Below, one piece after another: positions 23,795-36,648 of a stretch of 64,000 bases of DNA (positions are counted from its first letter, which is position 1; every line of letters starts with the position of its first letter). The position numbers and the translations under genes were made by a program. The DNA lies in the NCBI GenBank assembly GCA_026225945.1, contig JAMJFZ010002884.1:1922001-1986000 (forward strand), written 5' to 3'. Source of the DNA: Cricetomys ansorgei (taxonomy: Eukaryota; Chordata; Mammalia; Rodentia; Nesomyidae). The notes under the pieces were generated by a model. The model saw only the letters and a program-made list of their open reading frames with translations, ran no database searches and had not been told where the DNA came from.

Positions 23795-24050
23795 GTAAAA
23801 CAGAGACAGGGAAGACTTTCTGCCTTATTCTCTTGAAACAGAGTCTCTCACTGAAACTGAACTTGGCTGCTGCCAATAAGCCTCAAACATCCCTCTGTCT
23901 CCGCCCACTTCACCCCCCCACAGTGTTGGTGCTAGTGTTGCCATGTTTGCTATTTCATGTGAACGCTTGGATCTGAACTCACGTCCTCATGCTTCCACAG
24001 CAGTGCTCTTACCCATCGAGCTATATCCCCAGCTCCTCACCCAGGATTTT
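23795..24050 (-). mobile_element. B4-type SINE, reverse
   Basis: 'gtctctcactgaaactgaac' leads to 'tctgaactcacgtcctcatg' and 'cccatcgagctatatcccca', the reverse B4A order. Confidence 0.55.
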
Positions 24051-24059
24051 CATACTGGT

Positions 24060-24510
24060 TGGGTTAGCCTTTCAATACATGCCACAACAAAGGTTCTTGT
24101 ACTCCAGCCAGACTTTTCTGCTAAGCTCACGTGTCCTTCCATCCCTGTCCTTTATTAGGGTGCTCTACTGGTAGTATAACAGGTAAAACTAGCCCATATT
24201 TATTAAGAGCATTGATTCTAGGGTCAAATAAGTCTGGTGGATACACCATTGATCTGCTACATGACAGTAGGGACACACTAAGCTCTGGTGCTACATTCAT
24301 TCATATGTCATGTAGTGATAGTTTATGTATTTTATAAAGTATGATGATGACTAGAAAGTAACATACATAAAGCACAAATCACTCTGGCTCACATGAAGGG
24401 CTAACTAGTGGTTGTCATTACAAAGCCATTAAAACTGCACTGTTAATATTGCTGAGAGCTTGCCCAATTACCCCCTGCACTTCTGTTCCCTCCCATAGAA
24501 CTGGCATTTT
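24060..24510. other. No gene seen
   Basis: Possible MIR trace near 24210-24400. Overlapping frames of 60-70 codons lack motifs. Confidence 0.4.
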
Positions 24511-24514
24511 GGGT

Positions 24515-24620
24515 CATTATTTTGTCCTCACAGTAGCACTGTGTCACTCAGATTGGCTTAGAACTCATGGACTATCTGCCATTTCTCAAGTGTTGAGATT
24601 ACAGGTCTGATTCCCAACTT
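24515..24620 (-). mobile_element. Degenerate B1 SINE, reverse
   Basis: 'gcactgtgtcactcagattg' and 'caagtgttgagattacaggt'. Confidence 0.45.
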
Positions 24621-25189
24621 GTCATCAGGAAGGGTCTCCGAGGAAACTTTGCTTTTTTACTATAGCCAGAATGCCCTTTTCAGATTATGGACTGAGTCAC
24701 TATCTTCTTCCACTTACACAATTCGTCATTGAAGTCCCTTACTTCTAAGACAAAACTCTAAATTCTTTGGTCTTTGTGATTTTTCATTCAACCACTATTA
24801 TTTGGGAGTACTTGGGAATTTAGGAACTATGGGGTTGTCATGAATAACAAAGGGGCATCTAGTGGGTCAAGGTCTACAACCTTGCATATGCAAAACAGCA
24901 CTCTCTACCCACAAGTAGAAATTGTCATACTCCAAAGCCAGTATGAGAAACACCCTTGTCAAACTAGAACAAAATTTCTCATCACTCCTTTGTCCTCTGC
25001 ACTCCAACTGCCCTGGCCACGTATCTGCTCCTCTGAAGCACCTTGGACTTGCTATTCTTTATTAGACTATAATTCTTAGTGATAATTCCTTAAGTCCTAA
25101 CCGGCCCCACAAATCTGAAATCTTGGCTTAAGTATTTCTTTGTGGAGGCCTTCTTTAGTTCCCTAATTATGATAGTTAATCTAGATCAT

Positions 25190-25555
25190 CAATTTCATAG
25201 GATTTAAAATCACCATGGAAACAAGTCTCTGGGGATATCTGTGAGTGATAATCTAAATTAGGTTAATTAATAATTGATCTGAGATGACCCACCTAAAATC
25301 TGAGTGGTACCATTGCATAGGCTGAGGGCCTGGACTGAATAAAACAGAGTATAGAAGCTGAACACACACAATCATCACTTGCTGGATCCTGACTACAGAT
25401 TTGATGTGACCAGCTACTCCAAGGTCCTACCACAGTGGCTTTCTACCAAGATGGACTGTACCCTTGAAATGTGAGCCAACATAAACTATTTCGCCTTTAA
25501 AGTTGCTTTTGTTAGATATTTTATCATTGTAACAAGGAAAGTAACTAATACACTA
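25190..25555 (+). mobile_element. Rodent dispersed repeat (URR1/RMER1-like), forward
   Basis: 'taaaatcaccatggaaacaa', 'tctggggatatctgtgag', 'cctggactgaataaaacag', 'tgagccaacataaactattt' and the end '..aaagtaactaatacac'. Among the best preserved copies of this family here. Confidence 0.6.
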
Positions 25556-25559
25556 TTAT

Positions 25560-27355
25560 TGTATATACTTTCTTCAAACTGTGTGCCTTTCCTCCAGTGT
25601 CTTAGATACTCACTTATGCAATCATTTGATTGATTCCAGTTTCACCCAAGAAAGCAGGGACCATATCTGTTTAATCTCACTATTGTATATGAGCACCTAG
25701 TACCAAGCTTGTCTGCTAGTAGGCCTTTGGACTTTGTTGAAATGAATGCCAACATGGGCAATGAATACTGAGTCTAATTAAGTTGCAAAGGAGAGTTGGG
25801 AGGCTCTCATTGAACTCATTGAGGGGGAATTGGATAGAGTAGAATGATTCTTCCCTTTAATTATTTTGTTTGCATTTAAGCATATTAGAATGCAAGGGTT
25901 AGCCACAGTGCATGTTTCCAATTTCTCCCTGATTCCAAAATGCTACGCAGAGACACTGATTGATTGCCTACTCTCAAACTGAATTATAGTAAAACAAACG
26001 AATTGTTTAAAGTATGTTGTCTCTTCATTATTTTAACATTTCTCAGACCTGTAAGAAGACAACAGTTCAATTTTGGGGAAATTTGAAAAATATACTGTCA
26101 AAAGTCTAACAGTCTTGGAACATGGTACTGCATGTGGTGGACTTAATTAAGTCTCAGGTCCCATGAGTTCTGCATCAAAATGCCAGCCAATAGGCTGCTT
26201 GCTTAAGCTCTAAGTGGTTTGGAGTTGTATTTAATGTCATAGTCTAGGTGATCAGAAAGAACGAGAAAGTGGAATAATACACGATGTATACAATGGGAGA
26301 GGAGCTGCTAGGACAATCAGAAGCACACTTCATTGGAGATAATAGCTCCAATGGGGAGCGAATACGGTGCCACATAGCACAGAACATCCCACCCTGATGG
26401 ACATGATGGGTCAGATGGCAGGGACTGCATTTATGTGGTGGAATCACTGAGATGCCTATTTGAGACATTCTCTGCACCTCTAAGACATACCCTTAGCTGA
26501 ATTTAGAAATACGTGACCCTCGCTTGCTTTTTTTCTCTCTTCTCCTAGACATCAGTTGTGGGTGACTACCTTGCTCCTCCTCCACTTTTTTGTTTCCTTA
26601 TTTGTTTGTTTTGCTAAGATTTGGGTTGGAAACAAGAAGATTGGAGCCTCTGACTTACCCATTTTACTCAAGTATTTTAGCACTGCTCCTGGACAGGAGT
26701 TCTAGAGAAACTGTGCTTTGTAAAAACAGGAAACTTCTTTCCCCACTAAATCTCATCATGACTCATGTGGTAATAGAGACTTAATGCAAATGGAAAAACT
26801 AGAGCTTTCCTAGCTTTTAATTTCTTTCCCTTTCAGAATAAATTCTTACCTCTGAGCAAGTGTCTATGAATTACATTTTATCTGGAGCTGTAGGTTCACA
26901 AACTTAAATAAGCTAAAGCTTCAGCAATGTTACCAATAGCTTTTAGACTTTTAAAATTTTGCTACCACTTGCCTACTATAAAGTTTTTCTTAATATTAGA
27001 AGATCATGATTTGGTAATTAGGAGGAGTTATCATTGATTGTTATTTTTCTGGACTTCTTGAAAGAAAAAAGAAAATATGAGAATAAATCGTTTTACTGAA
27101 AAGATAATACTTTGTGTATATACAAAGTAATAACACAGAACCACACAAAAGGTCTATTTTCCTTTCCCTTGCTTCCATCACTCTCAACCTCCCCCCCAAA
27201 GAATATTTTTCAAGAAGACTGCTAGCAATTTAAATCTTTTGGAAAAATTCTACTTTAATAAAAATAATAGTAGCCAACATCTCAGATTAGCAAGGTTTGG
27301 GCTAGTCCCACAAAGAGTCATGCTACACTGAAAGGCTATCAGCCTTCCGTGTTTT
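25560..27355. other. No gene or confident repeat seen
   Basis: AT-rich. Short frames only. Confidence 0.45.
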
Positions 27356-27365
27356 TGTCTCCCAA

Positions 27366-27406
27366 ATATATATATATATACATATATATACATATATATA
27401 TATGCA
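27366..27406. repeat. (TA)n microsatellite
   Basis: TATATA with CATATA interruptions, next to GCATGTGTGTG. Confidence 0.92.
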
Positions 27407-27439
27407 TGTGTGTGCATGTGTGTGCTTCTAACAATAATA

Positions 27440-27560
27440 ATAAATGAAAAAGAAGCCATGAATTTGAGAGGGAATAGGAGAGGGTAGAAGAGGAATTGGA
27501 TGGAGGAGAAGGAGGGTAAATGATGTAATTATATTTTAATTAAAAATAATTCCCCCTACA
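27440..27560 (+). mobile_element. Rodent L1 3' tail, forward
   Basis: GA-rich stretch then 'aaatgatgtaattatatttt', the usual end of rodent L1. Confidence 0.5.
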
Positions 27561-27719
27561 AAACCCTTTGGCATCTCATATTTTGCTGCCAGAATAATTA
27601 TGTGGAAAAAAAATTCATTTTCCAACTCTTGACTAATCAAAGTCAAATATAGCCAAATAATGCCTTGGAATACCACTACTTTAGAATAAATGTAGTTTCT
27701 TACAGTAAAGAGATACTAC

Positions 27720-27803
27720 TGAGGAACAGTATGTTTTTGATGCTAAGAATCAAACCCAGCATACCAGCATGTATACTATCACTGAACTACATTCCAAAGC
27801 CCT
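27720..27803 (-). mobile_element. ID-type SINE, reverse
   Basis: 'agaatcaaacccagcatacc' and 'tatcactgaactacattcca'. Confidence 0.5.
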
Positions 27804-27904
27804 TCTGATTTTTTTGTTTGTTTGCATTTCAACTAACATTTAGGTTATCATACTAAGTAATGGGTTTCACTATAATATTTCTTCCCCTTTCATTATTTAA
27901 TATT

Positions 27905-28048
27905 TTTCAAGACAAGTGTTCTCCGTTGTAACTGTGGCTGTCCTGGAACTCATTCTCTAGACCAGGCTGGCCTCAAACTCACAGAGATCTGCCTGGCTCT
28001 GCCTCCTGAGTGCTGGGGTTAAAGGTCTTCAACACCACCACCCATTAC
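27905..28048 (-). mobile_element. B1 SINE, reverse
   Basis: 'ttgtaactgtggctgtcctg', 'agaccaggctggcctcaaac', 'gagtgctggggttaaaggtc'. Full length, well preserved. Confidence 0.85.
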
Positions 28049-28054
28049 CTTTTT

Positions 28055-28325
28055 CGTTTTGAAAGTTGTTTTATTTTATGTTTGTGGGTATTTTTCATGC
28101 ACATATGTCTGTGCACTCCAAGCATGCTTGGTATCTTTGGAGTCCAGGAAACAGCATCAGATTCTTGGAACTTGAATAGCAGGTTGTGGGCCACCATGTG
28201 AGTGCTGGGAGTTGGACCTAGATCCTCTGGAAGAGTTGCCAGTGTTTTTAAGCATTGTTCTGAGGATCAAACCTACAGTCTCAAGCTATGCAAACTCTAT
28301 ATACTGAGCTACATCTCCAGTTATA
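28055..28325 (-). mobile_element. B2-type SINE plus ID-like tail, reverse
   Basis: 'ttgtgggccaccatgtgagt', 'gctgggagttggacctagat', then 'atactgagctacatctccag'. Confidence 0.6.
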
Positions 28326-28399
28326 GTCTGTTACATGACATAACAAATTATAAAAATGTTCCTAATATATCAAATATTTATATTCATATATGTCTACAT

Positions 28400-28770
28400 A
28401 ATATTATATCATAACTCCCTTGGAGTTTCATGACATACACATACATAAATGCACATATATAATTTTAAACCTAGGTTCTGTGTATGAGAGAAAATATGTA
28501 GCATTTGTTTTCTGAGTTTGGCTTATTTTACTCAATAGAATGATTTCAAGTTCTATCCATTTTCATGCAAGTACTATTACTGCTTTTTTCTTTAAAGCTG
28601 AATAAAATTCATTTGTGTATATTAACACATTATCTTCATATATTGCTGGGCATCTAAGGTCTTTCTGTTCCCTGACTGTTCTAAATAAACATCAATAAAC
28701 ATAAATATACATGCTTCTCTATGGTATATTGACTTAGATCTTTCAAAAGTATGTACAAAGGTGGTCCTGT
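28400..28770 (-). mobile_element. L1 LINE fragment, reverse
   Basis: 'gtttggcttattttactcaa', 'ttctatccattttcatgcaa' and 'aagctgaataaaattcattt' follow the reverse L1 3' region. Confidence 0.55.
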
Positions 28771-28834
28771 GACAGTTCTATTTGTGGGGTTTTTGTTTGT
28801 GTGTAACTTCCAAACATATTTCCAAAGTCCAGGT

Positions 28835-28930
28835 ATTGATTTTTCGATACAGAGTTTTACTGTGTAGATTAGATAGCCTCAGTCTCCTAAGTACTAGAAT
28901 TAAAGGTATGCAACACCATGATCAACTAGC
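28835..28930 (-). mobile_element. Degenerate B1 SINE, reverse
   Basis: 'gatacagagttttactgtgt' and 'agtactagaattaaaggtat'. Confidence 0.5.
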
Positions 28931-28939
28931 AATATTAAA

Positions 28940-29424
28940 AATGCATGCTGATTCTGGTCCAATGTGATGAAACTACAATAAGCAAAGACAATGACAATGG
29001 AAAGATGAGGCAAGGAAGATAGCTAAGAGTAGATTTTTTAAAAAATCCCACTCCTGTAAGTGAACTGGGGAGTCATGGAAGGTCTTTGAACAGATAAACT
29101 TCATGATATAATTTATGCCCTTTAAAGATCACTTTGGGTGTTGTCAGAAGAAAAGATGGAGGATCTGTGCCAGGTGCAAGGGATAAAGGGCATATGCAGC
29201 CAGGAAAGCTAGGAAATTATCTTGATCTCTCCAATGAAAGGAGATGCATACTATAGTCCTGATGATAGCAGAAAGGGGAATAAAATCTGGTCAGATTCTA
29301 GGTACATTTTGAAGTACACTGAATGTCTTTTATATACTAGGCACTGATCTGTGTTTGGATACAGCATTGAACAAAACAACAGCACTTTCTTATTAAAACA
29401 GTTATTGTTTCTAGTAAACAATAA
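28940..29424. other. No gene seen; old repeat trace
   Basis: 29060-29160 ('gaactggggagtcatggaag', 'aaagatcactttgggtgttg') resembles an ancient mammalian repeat, family uncertain. Confidence 0.35.
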
Positions 29425-29550
29425 CACCTCACAGTTTTTAAGCACTTCCTGTGTTCTAAGCCCTTGCTTTCGCAACTCACTCAATCCTCACTACAACTCA
29501 ACCACATAAATATATATGGATATTATCTTCACTTAAAAGATGATAAAATT
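29425..29550 (-). mobile_element. MIR fragment, reverse
   Basis: 'cttcctgtgttctaagccct' and 'cactcaatcctcactacaac'. It is interrupted by the B2 that follows. Confidence 0.5.
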
Positions 29551-29775
29551 GCGGTTAGTTAAATGGCTCAGTGGTTAAGAGCACTGGCTGATCTCTCAGA
29601 GGACATGGGTTTAATTCCCACCACCCAGTGGCAACTCATAATTGTCTATAACTCCAGTTCTAGGGAATCCAGTGCCCTCTTCTGGTCTCTGTGGGCACCA
29701 GACATGCAAGTGGTACACATACATACATGCAGGCAAACCATCCATACACATAGAATAAAAGTAAATAAATAATTT
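29551..29775 (+). mobile_element. B2 SINE, forward
   Basis: 'aaatggctcagtggttaaga', 'gggtttaattcccaccaccc', 'agtgccctcttctggtctct' and an ATAAATAATTT tail. Flanking 16-bp repeats at 29535-29550 and 29776-29791 differ at two positions and are likely the target-site duplication. Confidence 0.85.
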
Positions 29776-30157
29776 AAAAGATAATGAAATTAAGATTGTA
29801 CATTACATATGATTGTTCCTCAGTATCTGAGGAAGATTTGTTCCAGGACCCAAAAGCCAAATACCAAGGATACTCAAGTCTTTTATATAACATTATAATA
29901 TTTGTTTGACACACATGTACATCTTCCTATATGCCTCCAATCACTTCTAGATTACTTATAATCCTCAATAAAATGTGCCATTTTCAGTTGTTGTACTGCA
30001 TAGTTTAGAGAATAATAAAAGAAGAGTCTGCACAAGTTTAGTATAGATGCAATTTTTCTCAAATATTTTCCTCTAAAGGAAGAAATGTTCATACTCTAAA
30101 TCTTTCTAGATTGAAATCGGCTGAGTTAAGAAATATACCCACTTTAATAAAAATGTA

Positions 30158-30190
30158 AACACACACACACACACACACATACACACACAT
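30158..30190. repeat. (CA)n microsatellite
   Basis: About 16 CA units with one CAT interruption. Confidence 0.95.
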
Positions 30191-30439
30191 AATAATCCTT
30201 ATTGTCAATTACTTCAAAGAACAAACTTGTAAACTCCCCTTACCTACTGAAGATGCCAAAATCTTTAAATGTTCAAGCATATTATATATGATGATATATT
30301 CAGTGTTATAGTATTGTTCTTTATTTACTTACTATGGTTTAAGGATCTGCTTGTAATTATGAATACTTTCTCCCAAGACAAAATTAAATTCTACTTGCAG
30401 GTAAAATAATACTTGCCATTTCTTTGAGGCTTTATTTGT

Positions 30440-30640
30440 GCTCAGTACAGAGCCAAGTATACTCCATGTGTTACCTCATTTGGTTCTGAAAGTTGGAGTT
30501 AGGTACTCTCATTTCTGTCCTCATTTTCATATGGGAAAATGAGATTCCCAAAGGGGTTTAAAAAACCTGAAAGACACTCAGCTACTAAATAACAGAGCCA
30601 CAGGAATGTTCAAAGCTCCAGCCAGTTTTCTTAACCACTG
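30440..30640 (-). mobile_element. MIR SINE, reverse
   Basis: 'gtgttacctcatttggttct', 'cattttcatatgggaaaatg' and 'ctcagctactaaataacaga'. Confidence 0.55.
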
Positions 30641-30679
30641 ACAGTTTGTCTTGATGAAGAAACACAGTTAATGAAACAA

Positions 30680-30840
30680 AAACATTATGTTCAAATTCTT
30701 TCTTTATAAAGGTATAATCGAAGTATAAAAAGCTCTGCATATTTTAAGTGTATGACTGGGTAAATAGTGACATATGTATGCAGCTGTGAAATCATCATCA
30801 TGATCAAGATAAATATGAATGAAAATATGTATTATTTGCA
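30680..30840 (-). mobile_element. Old L1 3'-end fragment, reverse
   Basis: 'aaggtataatcgaagtataa', 'cagctgtgaaatcatcatca' and 'gatcaagataaatatgaatg' parallel the L1M 3' tail. A T/C-rich tract (30906-30965) follows. Confidence 0.5.
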
Positions 30841-30965
30841 AAATTTCCTTCCCACCACTTTCTGTCCCCAGTCCTGTTACTGGGTCAAAGTTGGTTGGTT
30901 TTGTCTACTTTCTTTTTCTTTTCGTTTCTTTTCTTTTCTTTCCTTTTCCTTTTTTTTTTTTTTTG

Positions 30966-31122
30966 GTTTTGAAAATCAGACTCTCATGGTATAATCATGG
31001 ATGGCCTATAATTCACTATGTAGACAAGACTGTCATAATTCATTATATAGAGCAGACTGATGAACTTGTGGCAATCTTGTGCCTCTGCCTCCCAAGTCCA
31101 GGTGTGCACTCTTAAACCCGGC
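30966..31122 (-). mobile_element. Degenerate B1 SINE, reverse
   Basis: Pyrimidine tract, then 'ttcactatgtagacaagact' and 'ttgtgcctctgcctcccaag', ending 'taaacccggcac'. Confidence 0.55.
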
Positions 31123-34100
31123 ACAGAATATTTTCTTAATGTACAAAGCAATAACTTTACAACTATATCTTTAATATACTTGTTCATTTGATTAATGTCA
31201 CAGTATGCCAATCTGTAAATTGAGAATTTCAATGCGAAACTTCAATTTCAGGTTGATACCCAAGCTAAGTACAGTAAACAGAATGATGATAAATTCTGAG
31301 TTTGAAAATAAGTTCAAAGAGTCGACTAGGCTTATTGATTTCTTCTCTTTAGAAACAAAATATGTGGATTATTTATTAGATAAAATGAAACCTTAGTGGT
31401 CCTTTTGGGCTCTTATGTATGAGGAAATATGGGCTTGATATTTATAAGCTTTTGAAAAATCTTTATATTACCTAGCAAAGATATTTCCAGTCTATGACAT
31501 AGGTGACAAAGCCAGACAACAGCTAAACTCATTTAAGAGAAAAAGCCAGAGAGAGGGAGAGAAAAAAAACCTACACACCTGTTTATTTGATGAATGCACC
31601 TTATAGTGATAGATTACCACCAAGATCTTAGAAAATTATGCACAGAAGCCCTGAAGGACTTTTCTTTACCAAATTGATTTATCAATCACCCTTGCTCAAG
31701 TACAGCGCTCACCTCCCACACTGCTATAACATTTTCACTCTAAATGGAGAGGAAAACTGAGGTTGAAGAAGGATTGCATGAACACCTGGACCATGAAAAA
31801 CCAGTGCCCTGGGCCACTTTTACCCACCCGTTTGATTTACAGTCTTGTTCATGAATTATGAGGGTGGGAAAAGAAAACTAATATCATTTAAAGCAGTATA
31901 AGATTAAGATGAAAGAGTGAGTTCTGTGGACTAATATAGATAGTGAAGCCATCTTAAGGAGGTGCTGGATACAGAGCCATGGAAGGAGGAGCATTGCAAA
32001 TACATGTGGCCACCAGGGAGAGAGATACACATGTGTGTGGCAACTGCAATGTGTACTGAGGGGAAAGAGGCATTTCCAATATTGCAAGTTCTAAGAGCAC
32101 TGTATTGCTGTCCTAAAAGAGATAGACATTCCTCCACCAAAAAAGGAGGAAAGAAAGAAAAAGGCAAATAACTGATGAGAATAAGACAATAGGTACCAAT
32201 TAGTTCTGTTGTTCTACCAGATTCAATGACAGTCAGATGTCTGGGTCTTTTAATTTCAGACAAATCCTTATCTACCCATCAGACATAAAGCAATTCTGCT
32301 TAGAGCAGCTTCTGTGAGCAACAGAAGTTAGCACAAATGAAAAATTAAGCAGGGGGAAAGAAATTCTGAAGAAAAAAAGAACTTTATTTTCCAGTGAAAG
32401 AATAGAGAACTACTCCATAGTGCGAATTAACTTAGACAATTTCCAACCTCTCTGTGATAGGATATATGGTAGCCAAGTACTTCCAATCCCCAACATATCC
32501 ATCCACTGCAGGCAGGATATAACTCATGCAATAGTCCAGAAAACAATGAATCATTTAAGAGAACTAAAAAAACAATACTACTTATTTCCTATTGATTAGA
32601 TAGATTGCATCCTGAATTTTGCAATGCAAATATGTGGAAAGAAAGACATTGGTAAAGTTGGCTACAAAGAGTCTCTAAAATCTGTTGAGTCTTTAATAGT
32701 TGGAAAGACCTTTCCACTCCCAGTGGGAATGGCCTTTCTATCCTTGTTTAAAATTAATCTTACATGCCTTAAAAGAGAATTATATAAGAGTCTCCCTTGT
32801 GGCAGTTGTTATATGGGAGAACAGTGATGAATCTCCTGAACATCAACTCCTCAGAATTCTCATGCTTCTCCACTAATAACTAGAGTCAGATATTCAGGGA
32901 ACATACATGGGAATGTACATTAAAGGTAGAGGATAAAAATGGAAGACTGGAGAAATTCATTTATATAAGCATGCTATTAAAGATTCTGTGTTTAATGTTG
33001 TACCTTGTGCAGCTTGAAAATATTCTAAATGTGTGGTTGGTTGGTGAAGTAAAACAAGGACCAAAAGACTCCTAGTGAGTAAATTAGAAGTGCTAGCCCT
33101 GCCTTACTTTAATGTAAAGGAAGAAATTCAAAAGTGTAGTGAGAATAGAATTTTTGAGTAGACTTACCACTTGAGACCACCATTCTCAAAAAGTCAAGAA
33201 GACATGATTCTCCATGATAGTAAAAAATACATGTGTAAGTTGGTCATTGGTGTCACTCACAAGTTCTATGATTGCTTTTCTCTGTAAGACAGACCTTAGA
33301 TTAGGAACTGTAGTCACAGACTTGCAAAACATAAATGTGATGAACATAATTGAGTGCAAGGGACAAATTCAACACTCAACCACCACCAGTACATGAGTGT
33401 GGTTAATATGAAGGACAAAAGAGCCAAAGCAACAATCAATATGGTGTGACTTATACAAACTTATGGCATTAACTAGCTGATTATGAAAATCCTGAAAAGC
33501 AAAATATACAGGAAGCCTAATAAATTATTTGATCTGCATAACTGAAACAGTCCCATGTCCAGTGAGCAATAAGGTCTAACTAGAACCATAAAAGCAGAAT
33601 CAATGAACTCCTTGACTTCCATCATTTTACAGTCTTGGAACACCTTCAACGAAGGAGAGACAGATGCCTTGGTAAAAGATCTCAGTCCACTAGCAAATTC
33701 TATACTGTTAATCTTTCTCCGAACCTTCCCCCCAAAGGATCTGTAGCTTTCTGTCAATAGAACTGTGCACTGTGACAAAGGAAAATATACCCACATTGGT
33801 TCTGAAATCACAGTGTGCTCCACTGTTCAGATTAGTAACTAGTGGAGGTCAGGTGATCGATAGTGCTTTAACTCTGGGCTATTTCAGTGAACACAATGCT
33901 TTGCCCTTGTGGTAGCTTTTTCTTTGGAAAAGGCTACACAATTGAAATACATTACACTCCCTATTACCCTGTCTCATTCTCCCTCTTTTTTCCCCATAAA
34001 TTATTTCTTCTTCCCCAAATGTCCGTGTATTTTTTGTGTGTACATAATCCTTGGAGACTGATTAGGGTTCCCTGAATGACCACAGATGAGAATATTTACT

Positions 34101-34205
34101 GGAGCATGGACAACATATTAGTGGCTATACCACCGAATAAAGTGACACTTCTTCCTCCATTCACTGTAGCTTTAAGAAAATCTTTTCAAGTTGAATACTG
34201 TCAGT
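31123..34205. other. No gene or confident repeat seen
   Basis: About 3 kb of AT-rich sequence. The two longest frames (reverse, 31931-32263, 110 codons; reverse, 33473-33823, 116 codons) have no recognised domain, no splice context and no composition shift, and are treated as chance. Confidence 0.45.
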
Positions 34206-34209
34206 CCTC

Positions 34210-35124
34210 TAAATTTATTCTTCCCCTTCAGTTCTGAGTTGGCTATTCAAGGTATTTCATTTGTCACTATCAAAAGAATTGCTTTGGGGTTGAGAATGTG
34301 TTGAATTTTCAGATCTAATTGAGAACTGACATCCCCACATTTAATCTTTTTATCCATTATTATCGCTATGTTTCTTCCATTATTTTAAAATTATTTTTAA
34401 CAGAATCTTGTAGTTTTCCTATTGTACATATTTTCTTAGACTTATACATGTATTCTTCATTTGTTGGTGGAGGTAGTGCAAATTGTAATGTGACCTTTAG
34501 CTTTCAATGATGCTTGTTTATTATTGGTATGCAGCAACATGACTGATATATAACAACACTGTGTCCTGTAACCTTGCCTTTAGTTTCAAGTTTTTCTCCC
34601 CGTGATTCTTCCAGATTTTCTATATAGATAATTGTGGGTTTTTGAGAACAAAGACTTTTTATATCTTCCTTCCTAATTTGCATATACTTCTTTTCCTTTT
34701 CTTGTTTTGTTGCATTAATTAGAAATTCTAGTATGAAAGTCAAAAGTAGTACTCAATTAGACTTTCTTGCCTTATGCTAAAGGAGAAAGTTTCAAATGTT
34801 ACACCATAAAGCATGATGTTGGCTATAGGGTTTTGGTAGAAGTTCTTAATAAAGTTGAGGAAATTTAACTATTTCAAGTTTGTTGAAAGTCTTTTTTAGT
34901 CTCAAATGGAAGATGGTCATTGTCAAATGTTTTCTCTATGTCTATTGGTATGGTCATATGAATTTTTGTCTTTAGCCTCTTGATGTAATAGATTACATTA
35001 ATTCATCTTCTTATTATCATAAACCACTTTGTTGGGGAATTATTGATATACAAACATTTAATGTTTACAACTTAATGACATTAGATATAAAAATATCTGT
35101 GAAATTAGTACAATTTATACTGTA
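34210..35124 (-). mobile_element. L1 LINE ORF2 fragment, reverse
   Basis: Reverse L1 reverse-transcriptase region in order: 'acagaatcttgtagttttcc', 'tcctgtaaccttgcctttag', 'gactttcttgccttatgct', 'agcatgatgttggctatagg', 'gtcaaatgttttctctatgt'. Many stops; inactive. Confidence 0.75.
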
Positions 35125-35134
35125 AACATATCCA

Positions 35135-35320
35135 GGAGCCAGAGAGATGGCTCTACAGTTAAGAGCACTTACTATTCTTGCAGAGGACTGCAGTTTAATT
35201 CCCAGCACTCATAACAGGCAGCTCCTGTAATTCCAGGTACAGACGATCCAAAGCCCCTTTCTGGTCTCTTCAGTAACTACATGCAGGCCTGCACACACAC
35301 ACATACACACACACATATGC

Positions 35321-35351
<31 letters not shown>

Positions 35352-35398
35352 AGGGAGGGAAACAAACATGATATAAATAAAACGTATCTATAAATAAG
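35135..35398 (+). mobile_element. B2 SINE with expanded CA/GA tail
   Basis: 'ccagagagatggctctacag', 'cagtttaattcccagcactc', then CA (35290-35318) and GA (35321-35346) runs. The perfect 10-bp duplication AACATATCCA flanks it at 35125-35134 and 35399-35408. It splits an L1. Confidence 0.85.
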
Positions 35399-35408
35399 AA
35401 CATATCCA

Positions 35409-35970
35409 TCCTCTTTAAAAGTTTCCTCCTACTTTATCATTTTTTATGGGAATGTCTAGGGTAAGATCAACTTTCTAAGAATAGGTTTAAGTGTGTAATA
35501 TAATGCTGTTAACTTTAGACCTGGTGTTGTATACTAGATTTTGGGACCCACTCACATTTTGTAACTCAGACTTTGTACCCTTTTATTAATATCTGCCTGT
35601 CCCCCCATCCTAGTCCTTAGAAACCACTTCTTTATTCAGTTTCAGTCAGTTTAACTATTTTAGACTCATTTATATATGGTCTTGTGGGGTTTCAGTTCTG
35701 CATATTACTAACATCATTTAGCATAATATCCTCTAAGATCATCTAGCTTGCAAATAAAGAATTCTTCTAGGTTTTAAGTTGAATAATATTAAATTGTATA
35801 TGTTGAATTTTCTTTATTCATTTGCTCTCAGTTGACATTTATGCTGTCTTCATGTTTGGAGTATTATACATAATGGTGAGGTGAGCATAGGAACACATCT
35901 ATGGACAGTTCTGTTTCAACTCCTGTTAGACCATATTGTCCTGTTGCTTAGATGCATCTAGTGCTTTTTT
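35409..35970 (-). mobile_element. L1 3' UTR fragment (L1M type), reverse
   Basis: 'ttgggacccactcacatttt', 'ccttagaaaccacttcttta', 'catttagcataatatcctct' and 'aagttgaataatattaaatt' follow the old L1 3' end. Confidence 0.65.
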
Positions 35971-35974
35971 TTCC

Positions 35975-36395
35975 AAAGCTATGTATTTCAATTAATTAAA
36001 TGTGGTACCTAAGTAAGCCATATTATAACTGTTCTTCCGAATTAGCTGCTATTGTTACTTGTTTTGCTGTTGTTTTTTATTACTGGTGTTTATGAATTTT
36101 CAGACTAGTTCTGTGATGCCATTATTCTCTATCTTTTCTATCTATAAAAGTCTCTGTCACTTACCTTGATGGACAAAGGTTAAACAGAGGTGTTTTTAAA
36201 TGTCTTTAACTAATAGTCCTGCTATCTTTGTCTGAGAGTCTCTACCTGTGTTGAAGCAAGTATCAGTGTTCTAGTGGGCAGTTAACATTTGTGCATTGGA
36301 CTTCCCTTCCTATTGTATTGAGACTCAAAGGTTTGGTTTTGATTGTTTGTTTCTTTGTTTGTTTTAGTATGGGTAATTTTATATTATGATAATGA
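35975..36395. other. No gene seen
   Basis: T-rich sequence, likely more decayed L1. Confidence 0.35.
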
Positions 36396-36399
36396 ATTA

Positions 36400-36648
36400 G
36401 TTATGAGTATCCTTTAAATTTTAGTTTATTTTAATGTTTTAATTGAAATAAAATTATGCCATTCCCCTCTCCCTTTCTCTCTCCATCCCCCAAGTTATTG
36501 CCTACTTCCACACACTCGTCAAATTGATAGCCTCTTTATCTTTTCTTGCAGAAGTTTATTTTTAGTTATATATAAAATAATTGTTTTATGCACTGTTGGG
36601 TGAGGGGCTGTCTATGGCATTTTGTATTGTCTGCAGGTGTTGGATTTC
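36400..36648 (-). mobile_element. Rodent L1 (Lx) 3' UTR fragment, reverse
   Basis: 'aattgaaataaaattatgcc' with 'cattcccctctccctttctc', the reverse L1 tail. The LTR-like element begins at its right edge, and L1 sequence resumes at 38402. Confidence 0.5.

Noticed and set aside
31931..32263. 110-codon reverse frame
   Set aside because: No recognisable domain and no supporting signals.
33473..33823. 116-codon reverse frame
   Set aside because: No domain, no homology recognised, no promoter or splice evidence. Length is expected by chance in 64 kb.
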